DNA of 8,960 nt from an uncultured Desulfotignum sp. (GTDB lineage: Bacteria; Desulfobacterota; Desulfobacteria; Desulfobacterales; Desulfobacteraceae), in NCBI GenBank assembly GCA_937951975.1, contig CALGAJ010000067.1, positions 1 to 8,960 of the forward strand, written 5' to 3'. Below the pieces are notes generated by a model that saw nothing but the letters and a program-made list of their open reading frames with translations, did not search any database and was not told the DNA's origin. Each line of letters starts with the position of its first letter. The stretch's first letter is position 1. The position numbers and the translations under genes were made by a program. Shown one piece after another: positions 1 through 6,074 of this stretch.

Positions 1-827
1 TATTTGCGGATGATGGTCCCCACATGTTCGCCGGCCAGGGCTTTGGTGATGTTGCCTTCCTTCATCCCGTTGATCACCTGGACCTGTTCGATCACCTCGC
101 TGTTCTTGATGATTTCCAGGCAGGGCCGCTCGATGACCAGGTCATCCTGGTCTTTTTCCATCAGTTGTGCCACCGTGATGTCGGGAATGAATTCAGCATC
201 CGGGTTCTTTTTCGGGTCTTCGGTATACAGCCCGTCCTCATCCTTGACAAACAGGATTCGTCTGGCCCCGATCAGGTCCCCTAAAATCACCAGCCCCACA
301 TCAGTTCGATGGATGGGAATCCGGCCTTTTTCCGGCTTGATGGCAAAATAGTCATAGGGCGGCATCCCGTGCATCACCGGAATGATGCCTTCCGCAAAAT
401 AGGTGGGAAGTTTGACGATATCGCTGTGGGAGATCTTGATCCCGCCCCAGGGAGACAGCAGGGTGGCGATCATCAGGGCATTCTGATCCGAGATCATGCT
501 GCCGAAACGGGCGATCACCCCCGTGGGCATCCCCATTTCCAGTCCGATGGTGTAAATGTGCCGGCTCCGGGTGCCGCCGCCCGTGGTGATCAGCATTTTG
601 TGGGAGGTCCGGTTGGCCGCGATTTCCTTGAGTATGGCCGGCAGGGCTTTCACGCCCCGGTCACAGATGGACTGCCCCCCGATTTTCAGGATTGCCACAT
701 CCGGATACAGCCGCTGCTGAGGCGCCACTTCCAGTTGATCCAGAAACGTTTTGCTGACCAGGCTCTCACCCATGAGCCGGCTTTTAACATGCAGCCGCTT
801 GCCGTCCTTGTCTCGCACCAGTGCCAT
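1..827 (-). CDS. mosB: Molybdenum storage protein subunit (MosA/MosB family, amino-acid-kinase fold), 3' end at window edge
   Basis: In Azotobacter the Mos subunits form a cytoplasmic heterohexameric cage that uses ATP to store molybdate or tungstate as polyoxometalate clusters. The 275 visible residues show the amino-acid-kinase/UMP-kinase fold: Gly-rich KIGGQS at 48-53, TTGGGTRSRH at 81-90, RTDVG at 174-178 and KDEDGLYTEDP at 195-205. It ends LAGEHVGTIIRK, very like the Mos C-terminus (GEHVGTII). An N-terminal extension of about 40 residues before the first strand and the overall length fit Mos better than ordinary PyrH. By memory it resembles the beta subunit (MosB) more than alpha, so the symbol is tentative. 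The last two visible bases read TA, possibly the first two bases of a stop codon. The ATG at 827 is preceded by AAAGGCGGG. It lies 23 nt after the small gene at 851-1063 and is presumably cotranscribed with it. A partner subunit gene may lie beyond the window. Confidence 0.87.
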   Translation of the reverse strand, partial: MALVRDKDGKRLHVKSRLMGESLVSKTFLDQLEVAPQQRLYPDVAILKIGGQSICDRGVKALPAILKEIAANRTSHKMLITTGGGTRSRHIYTIGLEMGMPTGVIARFGSMISDQNALMIATLLSPWGGIKISHSDIVKLPTYFAEGIIPVMHGMPPYDYFAIKPEKGRIPIHRTDVGLVILGDLIGARRILFVKDEDGLYTEDPKKNPDAEFIPDITVAQLMEKDQDDLVIERPCLEIIKNSEVIEQVQVINGMKEGNITKALAGEHVGTIIRK

Positions 828-850
828 AATCACCCGCCTTTCATGAAAAT

Positions 851-1063
851 TTATTGTTTGTCAGGGGTCTCCTGTTTGGGTCCTTTTTTCAGATGAATCA
901 GTTCCGCGCCGGCTTCTTCTGCAAGGTGGGTCAGTTCACTGAGCCGCAAATGATCTGAATAGACTTTCAAGTTGCAGTCCAGGACCGCCACCACACGGAA
1001 CCGGGGTTTTTTTTCTCCATCCTGGACATTTCTGCGCTCTCTGTAAAAAATTTTTCCCGGCAT
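851..1063 (-). CDS. Conserved-looking small protein of unknown function upstream of the Mo-storage gene
   Basis: I do not recognise a family for this 70-residue protein. It is probably a real gene. It has a strong Shine-Dalgarno sequence (GGAGGAGAAGG) just before the ATG at 1063, codon use like its neighbours, and a 23-nt gap to the Mo-storage gene. The N-terminus is basic and polar (residues 1-22, many Arg/Lys/Glu). It is followed by a predicted strand (RFRVVAVLD, 21-29), one cysteine (C30), an amphipathic helix around 41-52 (LSELTHLAEEAG), a short strand (AELIHL, 53-58) and a charged tail. This suggests a small soluble alpha/beta protein with no signal peptide, membrane segment or metal-binding Cys/His cluster. 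Its position first in the transcript suggests a role linked to Mo storage, as a chaperone, partner or regulator; that is inference from context only. Confidence 0.72.
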   Translation of the reverse strand: MPGKIFYRERRNVQDGEKKPRFRVVAVLDCNLKVYSDHLRLSELTHLAEEAGAELIHLKKGPKQETPDKQ

Positions 1064-1094
1064 TGTTCCTTCTCCTCCATTTACAGGTTCTTGA

Positions 1095-1148
1095 CACCGC
1101 TTTCGGACACCAGCGCTGATAAACAGGGTCGGCTGATTCCGAAAGGTG
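1095..1148 (-). promoter_or_regulatory. Long imperfect hairpin in the leader of the small-protein/Mo-storage operon
   Basis: Read as minus-strand RNA, CACC (1148-1145) pairs with GGUG (1098-1095). After a 2-nt bulge, UUUCGGA (1144-1138) pairs with UCCGAAA (1107-1101), making an 11-bp lower stem. Above it CAGC (1135-1132) can pair with GCUG (1114-1111), and CUG (1126-1124) with CAG (1118-1116), capped by UUUAU. The structure ends about 30 nt before the Shine-Dalgarno sequence of the small gene. It has no U-run after it, so it is not a classical terminator. It may be a cis-regulatory leader element. It is much shorter than the Moco riboswitch as I remember it, and I do not assign it to a known class. 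Confidence 0.4.
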
Positions 1149-1164
1149 CACTTCCGTTGAAGTG
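1149..1164 (-). repeat. Short perfect inverted repeat (6-bp stem, 4-nt loop) in the Mo-storage leader
   Basis: Minus strand CACTTC-AACG-GAAGTG. It lies immediately before the longer hairpin at 1095-1148, so the two would stack as consecutive stem-loops in a leader RNA beginning near 1171. A 6-bp repeat can occur by chance; its position next to the second stem and just downstream of a possible promoter is what makes it worth recording. It could also be half of a DNA operator. Confidence 0.35.
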
Positions 1165-1172
1165 TTCCAATG

Positions 1173-1186
1173 ACATAAACTTATGT
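1173..1186. promoter_or_regulatory. 14-bp palindrome, candidate operator for the Mo-storage operon
   Basis: ACATAA-AC-TTATGT is a perfect inverted repeat with 6-bp arms and a 2-bp centre. It lies in the gap between the radical SAM gene and the small protein and overlaps the -10 position of the promoter proposed at 1178-1206. That placement would suit a repressor. It does not match the ModE consensus that I recall, so no regulator is named. Confidence 0.35.
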
Positions 1187-1206
1187 ATTTTTCATCAGGA
1201 ATTCAA
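1178..1206 (-). promoter_or_regulatory. Possible sigma70-type promoter for the small-protein/Mo-storage operon
   Basis: On the minus strand TTGAAT (1206-1201) is followed after 17 nt by TAAGTT (1183-1178), predicting a start near 1171 and a leader of about 108 nt. The -35 is fair and the -10 is weak (3 of 6). An alternative pair is TTGATA (1239-1234) with GATTAT (1215-1210), spaced 18 nt. No terminator is visible after the radical SAM stop codon, so read-through from that gene is also possible. Confidence 0.25.
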
Positions 1207-1235
1207 GCGATAATCCACGCATTCATGTCCGGATA

Positions 1236-2669
1236 TCAATAATACCGGGACAGGCCGGGGTTGAACCGTTCAAATTTTTCAAATCCATCCGTCTCCCGGG
1301 CAATGAAGGGAACCCCGTCATCTTGCTGGCCATCGATCCCGGACGCAACATACCGGCGGCCGAATTCAACGATATTGTCTCCGGTCAACCGGATCACGGG
1401 ATGGGCCGGATATTTTTCAATAACCACATTTTTTCCGGCGTTCAATGGAATTTCCCTGAACGCATGCCGCAGCGACACATGGGATTTCAGGGCAGTGGCG
1501 GTATAGCTCACTTCAAGGGTCATGCCGGTAAAATCGATTTTGGGCCACAGGGTGTCATGGAACGTCAGCCGGTCTTTTTTTGAGGAAACCTCCCACAATG
1601 CGGTGTCCGGTTCCACGGCCTGTAGATGCGCATGGACCCGTTGAACCGCTGCGGGATCTCCGGAAATGCCCAGGGTCCGGATATGGCCGGTGGGGGTGAT
1701 GCCCTGATGCGGGGATTTGATCAGCCGGGCATTTCTTTTGAGCGCACCGGCCCGCTGAAACTGGTGGCGAAAGGTAAATGAACAGTAATTGACAGGCAAA
1801 TCGATATGTTGGTCCAGGGTATACCGGATCACTTCCAGGGCGGTCTGCTCGGTCTCCAGAACCGTGACCTTGGGGCCGTGCAGAAACGTATATCTCCGCT
1901 GGATCAGTTTGGGCAGATTAAACCGGGTACACCGGATCTGATGGATGTTCAGAAAATTCACCCCTTCATCATGCAGCTGCCGGATCACCTGCTTTGTCTG
2001 TTCCATATCTTCCGGAATGGCCGGAATTTCCACGGTGACACAGGGAATGACACCCACCGCTTTTTTCAGTGCATCCAGGCGATACCGGTCGGCGCTGATA
2101 TCGAACCGGATCTCGTCCAGCCCGTTCTCCGCCAGGGTTTTCAACTTGTCTCCGGTCACCAGAAGGCCGTTGGTGTACATCCAGACATACAGGGGCCGGG
2201 AAATTTTCGCCCGCAGCACTTTGAGATACTGTACCACCCGGTCAAAGGTCATGAGCGGTTCTCCGCCGCTGAAACTCACCGCCTGAATGCCAAATTTTTC
2301 CACATACGCCACATATTCTTCGGGCGTCCGGAATTCCAGGGTGCTGGTCATGGGGTAGCCTTTCTGATCCTGGACGGACGGGCAGTAAAAACAGCGGGCA
2401 TTGCAGATGCCGTTGATAAACAGGCAGGACCATTCCCCCCGGCCACAGAAATTGCAGCCCGGGGAGATGCCGTGGGTGGTCAGTTTGGTTCCGGCAAACC
2501 GCCATTGGGGGCCGTTGCCGGCCTGCTTGAAAATATCGTGGATCAGTGCCTCCCGGGTCCGGGCGGCCCGGGCTGCCTGTTCCGGGGTCAGCCAGGTCAT
2601 GGTGTCATAGGCATCGGCATAGTCTTCCCGGATGCGCTGGAGAATATCTGAAGTATCGGTTTGTGCCAT
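1236..2669 (-). CDS. Radical SAM enzyme with an extra N-terminal cysteine motif
   Basis: A 477-residue cytoplasmic radical SAM protein. The SAM-binding [4Fe-4S] motif CxxxCxxC is at C89, C93 and C96 (CNARCFYC). SFSGGEPL (residues 132-139) and YTNG (165-168) follow as usual for the partial TIM barrel. Just before the canonical motif are C72, C75 and C82 (CNFCGRGEWSC), a Cx2Cx6C pattern that could bind a second cluster or metal. The region after residue 300 has no cysteines, so there is no SPASM or Twitch domain. It ends in about 130 residues of likely mixed alpha/beta structure. The substrate is unknown and I do not recognise a named subfamily. The ATG at 2669 is preceded by GGAAGGA with a long 11-nt spacing. 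It stands alone between the uptake operon and the Mo-storage genes, with 185 nt upstream and 172 nt downstream, so a shared pathway is not proven. Confidence 0.9.
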   Translation of the reverse strand: MAQTDTSDILQRIREDYADAYDTMTWLTPEQAARAARTREALIHDIFKQAGNGPQWRFAGTKLTTHGISPGCNFCGRGEWSCLFINGICNARCFYCPSVQDQKGYPMTSTLEFRTPEEYVAYVEKFGIQAVSFSGGEPLMTFDRVVQYLKVLRAKISRPLYVWMYTNGLLVTGDKLKTLAENGLDEIRFDISADRYRLDALKKAVGVIPCVTVEIPAIPEDMEQTKQVIRQLHDEGVNFLNIHQIRCTRFNLPKLIQRRYTFLHGPKVTVLETEQTALEVIRYTLDQHIDLPVNYCSFTFRHQFQRAGALKRNARLIKSPHQGITPTGHIRTLGISGDPAAVQRVHAHLQAVEPDTALWEVSSKKDRLTFHDTLWPKIDFTGMTLEVSYTATALKSHVSLRHAFREIPLNAGKNVVIEKYPAHPVIRLTGDNIVEFGRRYVASGIDGQQDDGVPFIARETDGFEKFERFNPGLSRYY

Positions 2670-2722
2670 GTGTGTGTCAATCCTTCCATGAATGGGTTAA
2701 GGGATGCCACACACAGCACAAA
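2660..2722 (-). promoter_or_regulatory. Inverted repeat able to sequester the start codon of the radical SAM gene
   Basis: In minus-strand RNA, UUUGUGC (2722-2716) pairs with GCACAAA (2666-2660). Two G-U wobbles continue the helix (2715/2667 and 2714/2668), then UGUGUG (2713-2708) pairs with CACACA (2674-2669). That gives 15 continuous pairs around a 33-nt loop. The AUG (2669-2667) lies inside the stem and the Shine-Dalgarno GGAAGGA (2687-2681) lies in the loop. The two wobbles would be mismatches in DNA, or in RNA of the opposite strand, which favours an RNA rather than a protein-binding explanation. The arms are partly a TG/CA simple repeat, so chance is possible. Confidence 0.4.
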
Positions 2723-2747
2723 TGATGCCGGAAAACTCACTTACAAA

Positions 2748-2775
2748 AAAATAGAATAAAATCAAATAGATACAA
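2748..2775 (-). promoter_or_regulatory. Possible promoter of the radical SAM gene
   Basis: TTGTAT (2775-2770), a 16-nt AT-rich spacer and TATTTT (2753-2748) on the minus strand. This would start transcription near 2742 and give a leader of about 73 nt that contains the whole start-codon hairpin. Matches to consensus are modest (3 and 4 of 6). The strong local AT-richness against a GC-richer background is the main support. Confidence 0.25.
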
Positions 2776-2790
2776 AGGCACCCCCCAGAA

Positions 2791-2809
2791 TCTGACAAAT
2801 ATTGTCAGA
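2791..2809. promoter_or_regulatory. 19-bp perfect palindrome, candidate operator upstream of the radical SAM gene
   Basis: TCTGACAA-ATA-TTGTCAGA is an exact inverted repeat with 8-bp arms and a 3-bp centre. It lies 45 nt after the stop of the phosphoesterase gene and about 120 nt before the radical SAM ATG. It is not followed by a T-run on the minus strand, so it is unlikely to be a terminator. Its centre is about 58 nt upstream of the proposed transcription start, a usual place for an activator site. One half, TTGTCA, could instead serve as a -35 box. The regulator is unknown. Confidence 0.5.
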
Positions 2810-2854
2810 ACTGCCGGGACCGATTTTTAAACAAAAAGACCTGTCTTGTCTGAT

Positions 2855-4108
2855 TTACGGCATGGATTTGTGAATCACCACCTCATCCAAGGGCTGTTTC
2901 ATCAGATCAAACGCGGTGAACCGCAGCGTGGTTTCATCCACGTCAATGGTGTGAAACAGCATTTCTTTTGACCCGGTTCTGGCCATGAGATGATCATACC
3001 GGTCACTGACCGGATAAAACTTGGGGCCGCTGTTGGAAATGATGTACACCGTGCCTTTTTCGTTACCGGTCACGGGCTGGTGGTTTTTTAAGGCTTTGGT
3101 GCGAGCGTATCCATGGTCATGGCCCTGGAGGACCAGGTCCACGGCATACCGGTCAAAAATCGGCACAAGTATTTCCTGGAACGTGGTGTCATGCCGGCGC
3201 GTGGATATGGGATAGACCGTTTGATGGATGGCAACAATGGTCCAGTCAGCCGTGTTCCGGGACAGGACGGTTTCCAGCCATTCAGCCTGGGCATCCATCG
3301 GCTCATTGCCGTTGAGAACGATGAGGCACACCCCCTGGTAGGAAAGCGAATACACGGTTTCTTCAAGACCCGGCGGGCCATTGTCCGGCAGTGTGAAATG
3401 GGGCCGCCACAGCGGGGTGATCACACGCTCGTTTTCCGGGATAATCCGGGGATCCGGGTATTCATGGTTTCCCGGCACCAGAACCAGGGGAAAGGTTCTG
3501 GGCATCCAGGAAACCGCTTCAAAAAATTCGGCCCATTCCCGGTCATCCGGTCCATTGTTTACCATGTCTCCGGCAAACAGCCAGAACGCCGCATCCGGCA
3601 CTGCCATAACGGTCATCCGGAACAGCTGGGATCCCAAAGCAGCCACCTGTTTCTGAATGTCGCCGAAAAAGACAAACCGGAACGGGTCGTTGCGGTCGGA
3701 CGCGATGTTGAACCGACTCCACTCGCTCCAGTGCGGGGCTTCCCCGACCCGGTAGGCATATTCCATGCCCGGAACCAGTGATTCAAACACCACGGAATGA
3801 TGAAACACGTCCCTCTCTTCATCGATTTTTACCTGGCAGGTATCCGCCTTGACCGTGAGGGCATGGGATTCGGCCTCCAGCAGATGAGATACCGGCACAA
3901 TCTGGGCCGCAGGCGTTTCACTTTTTTCCCGGGACCGCCAGGTGACCGCCTGGGACAGGTGGGGGGTCCGGGTGAGATTCAGGACGATTCTTTCCGGAAG
4001 CGGGTCTGCCGCCGCCGGGGTGCCTGTAACTCCCTGACCCGTGAAAACCAGCAGCAGAAACCATGCTGCGATGATCAGATTCAGGGTTGTTTTTTCAAAT
4101 CGTTTCAT
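2855..4108 (-). CDS. Secreted metallophosphoesterase, purple-acid-phosphatase-like
   Basis: A 417-residue exported calcineurin-type phosphoesterase. An N-terminal basic and hydrophobic segment (residues 1-26) looks like a signal peptide. A beta-sandwich of the purple acid phosphatase N-terminal type follows at about 38-135 (RIVLNLTRTP, then AVTW; LVPGMEYAYRVG). The catalytic domain has all five metal-binding blocks: FFGD (D150), GDMVNNG (D181), GNHE (213-216), VAIH (H295) and GHDH (329-332). The Tyr of the usual GDxxY metal motif is replaced by Asn184. It probably hydrolyses phosphate esters in the periplasm. I chose the ATG at 4108, not the one at 4129, because AAGGAGGA sits 3 nt before it and because this start leaves a 10-nt gap after the binding-protein gene instead of an overlap. 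It is the last gene of the uptake operon; no strong terminator follows. Confidence 0.87.
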   Translation of the reverse strand: MKRFEKTTLNLIIAAWFLLLVFTGQGVTGTPAAADPLPERIVLNLTRTPHLSQAVTWRSREKSETPAAQIVPVSHLLEAESHALTVKADTCQVKIDEERDVFHHSVVFESLVPGMEYAYRVGEAPHWSEWSRFNIASDRNDPFRFVFFGDIQKQVAALGSQLFRMTVMAVPDAAFWLFAGDMVNNGPDDREWAEFFEAVSWMPRTFPLVLVPGNHEYPDPRIIPENERVITPLWRPHFTLPDNGPPGLEETVYSLSYQGVCLIVLNGNEPMDAQAEWLETVLSRNTADWTIVAIHQTVYPISTRRHDTTFQEILVPIFDRYAVDLVLQGHDHGYARTKALKNHQPVTGNEKGTVYIISNSGPKFYPVSDRYDHLMARTGSKEMLFHTIDVDETTLRFTAFDLMKQPLDEVVIHKSMP

Positions 4109-4111
4109 GGG

Positions 4112-4119
4112 TCCTCCTT
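4112..4119 (-). promoter_or_regulatory. Shine-Dalgarno sequence that fixes the phosphoesterase start
   Basis: AAGGAGGA on the minus strand, 3 nt before the ATG at 4108 and overlapping the stop codon of the binding-protein gene by one base. The earlier in-frame ATG at 4129 has no comparable sequence upstream. Confidence 0.7.
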
Positions 4120-5225
4120 TACCGGGCATCCAAATTCTGGCGCATCCCCTGGTTGTTCAAAATATTTTGCACCATCTCATCTGTCAGGGTCAAATCGAAA
4201 AATTGATGGTAAAATTGTTTGATTTCCATTTCAAGATCAATGTCAGAAAACAGCTCCGGATATACGGTTCTGGCGGTCCACAGAATGGCCAAAGGCGTTT
4301 CCAGGCTGCCGGGATGCCCCCACCGGGAAATGCCCACAGGGATGGGAAACACGTTTTTCTCCCGGACGGCCTGGATCGCCGCCCATTTTTTATCCTGCAA
4401 AATCTCTTGATCCACCCCGGCCTCGTTCACAATGATCACCTCCGGGTTCCAGATCAGAATCTGTTCCATGCCGGCAAAAAATTTGTCACCCCTGGCATGC
4501 AGCCGGTCTCCCACAGATACGTTGACAACCCCGGCCGCCCGGGTCCAGTCCGCTTCAATGGTATTGGCCGCATCGGTCCTGCGGGCCTCATTCACCGAAT
4601 GATACAGCCGCACCCGCTGATCTTCGGGTATGTTGCCGGTGCGCTGTTTTACCATATGAATCATGTCCCGGTAATACCCGGTATAGGCCCGGGCCGCATC
4701 ATACCGGCCGCAGATTTTTCCCATCATCTCGATGGTGGTCATCTGTTCTTCCATGCTGCGGTAACCCGCCACAAAATAAGGCAGCCCGAACCGCTTCAGT
4801 TTACGGATTTCCGCTTCCGCCCCTGCGGTTTCCGGTTTGAGAAACACCACATCCGGATCTGCCTTCAGCAGGGTTTCAATATGAATGACACCGCCTTTGG
4901 CGGGGATGGGAAGGGCCTGGATACCCGGAACCCGCTGCTGAATCAGCCGGTCTTTTTTCAGCCCGTCCACCACCGCCACCATATCATGGCCTCGTCCCAG
5001 AAGCGTGACCACATGGCCGGTGAACGCATACAGACAGGCGAACCGATCGGCTGGACGCGCCAGTGTCAGGGTCCGGCCGAAAAAATCCGTGACCGTCACC
5101 GGCCCTTCTCCTGCGGCCAGACCCGTGACAGGGACTGTGACGGCTGTCTGGCCAGCATGGACTGCCGGGACGGCCTGCAGCAGCAGAAAAACGAAAATCC
5201 CAATCAGATACCGTCGATGTGTCAT
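4119..5225 (-). CDS. Periplasmic substrate-binding protein of a FecB/BtuF-type ABC importer
   Basis: A 368-residue class III (cluster A-II) binding protein that should deliver a metal chelate to the permease encoded upstream. Residues 1-24 form a signal peptide with a likely cut after AVHA. There is no lipobox Cys, so it should be soluble in the periplasm. The mature start VTVTDFFGRTLTL is the typical first strand and turn of the family. DPDVVFLKP (about 124-132) matches the next domain segment, and WNPEVIIVNE (about 259-268) the second lobe. The family handles ferric siderophores, haem, corrinoids and, in Haemophilus MolA, molybdate, so the substrate cannot be read from the sequence. The ATG overlaps the ATPase stop in an ATGA junction. 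The C-terminus extends helically beyond the usual core (DIDLEMEIKQFY onward). Confidence 0.9.
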   Translation of the reverse strand: MTHRRYLIGIFVFLLLQAVPAVHAGQTAVTVPVTGLAAGEGPVTVTDFFGRTLTLARPADRFACLYAFTGHVVTLLGRGHDMVAVVDGLKKDRLIQQRVPGIQALPIPAKGGVIHIETLLKADPDVVFLKPETAGAEAEIRKLKRFGLPYFVAGYRSMEEQMTTIEMMGKICGRYDAARAYTGYYRDMIHMVKQRTGNIPEDQRVRLYHSVNEARRTDAANTIEADWTRAAGVVNVSVGDRLHARGDKFFAGMEQILIWNPEVIIVNEAGVDQEILQDKKWAAIQAVREKNVFPIPVGISRWGHPGSLETPLAILWTARTVYPELFSDIDLEMEIKQFYHQFFDLTLTDEMVQNILNNQGMRQNLDAR

Positions 5226-6070
5226 GGCCTTCCCTCCGTTTCCCGGTCCAGGGTTTTAATGGGAATAATCTGTTTGATCCGTCCTTTTCCCGCCAGTGTC
5301 CGAGTCATCACCACCGTTTCGATTTGGTAGAACCGGGCCAGGTTTTCCTCTGTCAACGCCCGGGAAGGGCTGCCCGACGGCACCACGGTCTGGTGTCCCA
5401 TGAAGGCCACATTGACCGGAATGCCCGCATTTTCAAAATAAAAGGCATGGTTGGGAAAATGGGTGGCCATCACCAGGGTGATCCGGCGCTCCCGGATCAG
5501 CCGGGCCAGGGTTTCCAGGACGATGAGTTCATGACGGAAATCCAGGTGGGAAGTGGGTTCGTCCATGACGATCACCGGGGTCTCCTGAATCAGGGCTCTC
5601 ATGATCATCACCAGCTGGGTCTCCCCGCCGCTTAAACGGGTATAGTCCCGGTGCATCAGATGGGAAAGACCGAACAGTTCCAGAATTTTTTCTGCTTTTT
5701 CAATGTCCGGTTTTCCCGGTGAGGCATAAAAGGCGGTATAGGGGGTTCTTCCCAGCAGCAGCAGGTCCAGCACGGAAAATGAGAAATGCCGGTCGTGCTT
5801 CTGGGGCACATAGGCCATGACCCGGGCGGTTTCTTTGGGAGAGTGCCGGGTCCGGGATTGCCCCATCAAGCACAGGCGTCCCTTGTCCAAAGTGTGAATA
5901 CCCAGCATACAGTCGATCAGGGTGGTTTTCCCGCATCCGTTGGGCCCCAGCAGGCAGAACACCTCGCCCCTGGCAATTTTCAGATTCACCTGCCGGAAAA
6001 CTGGTATCCGGCCGAAAGAAAACGCCGCGTTTTTCATTTCAATCAATGTCTGGTTTTGATCAGCTGCCAT
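5222..6070 (-). CDS. ABC transporter ATPase of the FecE/BtuD type
   Basis: The ATP-hydrolysing subunit on the cytoplasmic side of the importer. Counting from the GTG alternative at 6073, Walker A GPNGCGKTT is at 43-51, the Q-loop Gln at 91, the signature LSGGE at 147-151, Walker B VIVMDE at 167-172, the D-loop SHLD at 175-178 and the switch His at 205 (ATH). All catalytic elements are intact. Length (about 282) is a little over the family norm because of a C-terminal tail of about 45 residues rich in Arg, Lys and Ile (from about 240), whose role is unknown. The start could be the GTG at 6073 or the adjacent ATG at 6070; I chose the ATG. It follows the permease stop almost without a gap and ends in an ATGA overlap with the binding-protein gene, so translation is probably coupled. 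Confidence 0.93.
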   Translation of the reverse strand: MAADQNQTLIEMKNAAFSFGRIPVFRQVNLKIARGEVFCLLGPNGCGKTTLIDCMLGIHTLDKGRLCLMGQSRTRHSPKETARVMAYVPQKHDRHFSFSVLDLLLLGRTPYTAFYASPGKPDIEKAEKILELFGLSHLMHRDYTRLSGGETQLVMIMRALIQETPVIVMDEPTSHLDFRHELIVLETLARLIRERRITLVMATHFPNHAFYFENAGIPVNVAFMGHQTVVPSGSPSRALTEENLARFYQIETVVMTRTLAGKGRIKQIIPIKTLDRETEGRP

Positions 6071-6074
6071 CACC

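Noticed and set aside
1..827. Uridylate kinase (PyrH) as the identity of the left-most gene
   Set aside because: The fold is shared, but the N-terminal extension, the 275-residue length and the GEHVGTII ending fit the Mo-storage family better.
839..848. 10-bp palindrome TTTCATGAAA between the small gene and the Mo-storage gene
   Set aside because: It is short, AT-rich and next to a ribosome site; a palindrome of this size is expected by chance.
936..1151. 71-residue minus-strand open frame overlapping the small gene
   Set aside because: It is in a different frame from the 70-residue gene, lacks a good ribosome site and runs through the hairpin leader. The gene at 851-1063 has the strong Shine-Dalgarno sequence.
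1221..1240. Imperfect 20-bp palindrome at the end of the radical SAM gene
   Set aside because: Arms match at 8 of 10 positions, but it overlaps the stop codon and last coding bases and has no loop, so chance is a sufficient explanation.
1806..2651. 281-residue open frame on the plus strand
   Set aside because: It lies opposite the radical SAM gene, whose motifs are unmistakable.
2833..2851. Possible terminator after the phosphoesterase gene
   Set aside because: On the minus strand AGAC, a 7-nt loop and GTCT are followed by TTTT, but a 4-bp AT-containing stem is too weak to call.
4041..5330. 429-residue open frame on the plus strand
   Set aside because: It is antisense to the binding-protein gene, which has a signal peptide, family motifs and operon spacing. 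The plus-strand translation has no recognisable domain and is rich in His, Pro and Arg, as expected of an antisense shadow.
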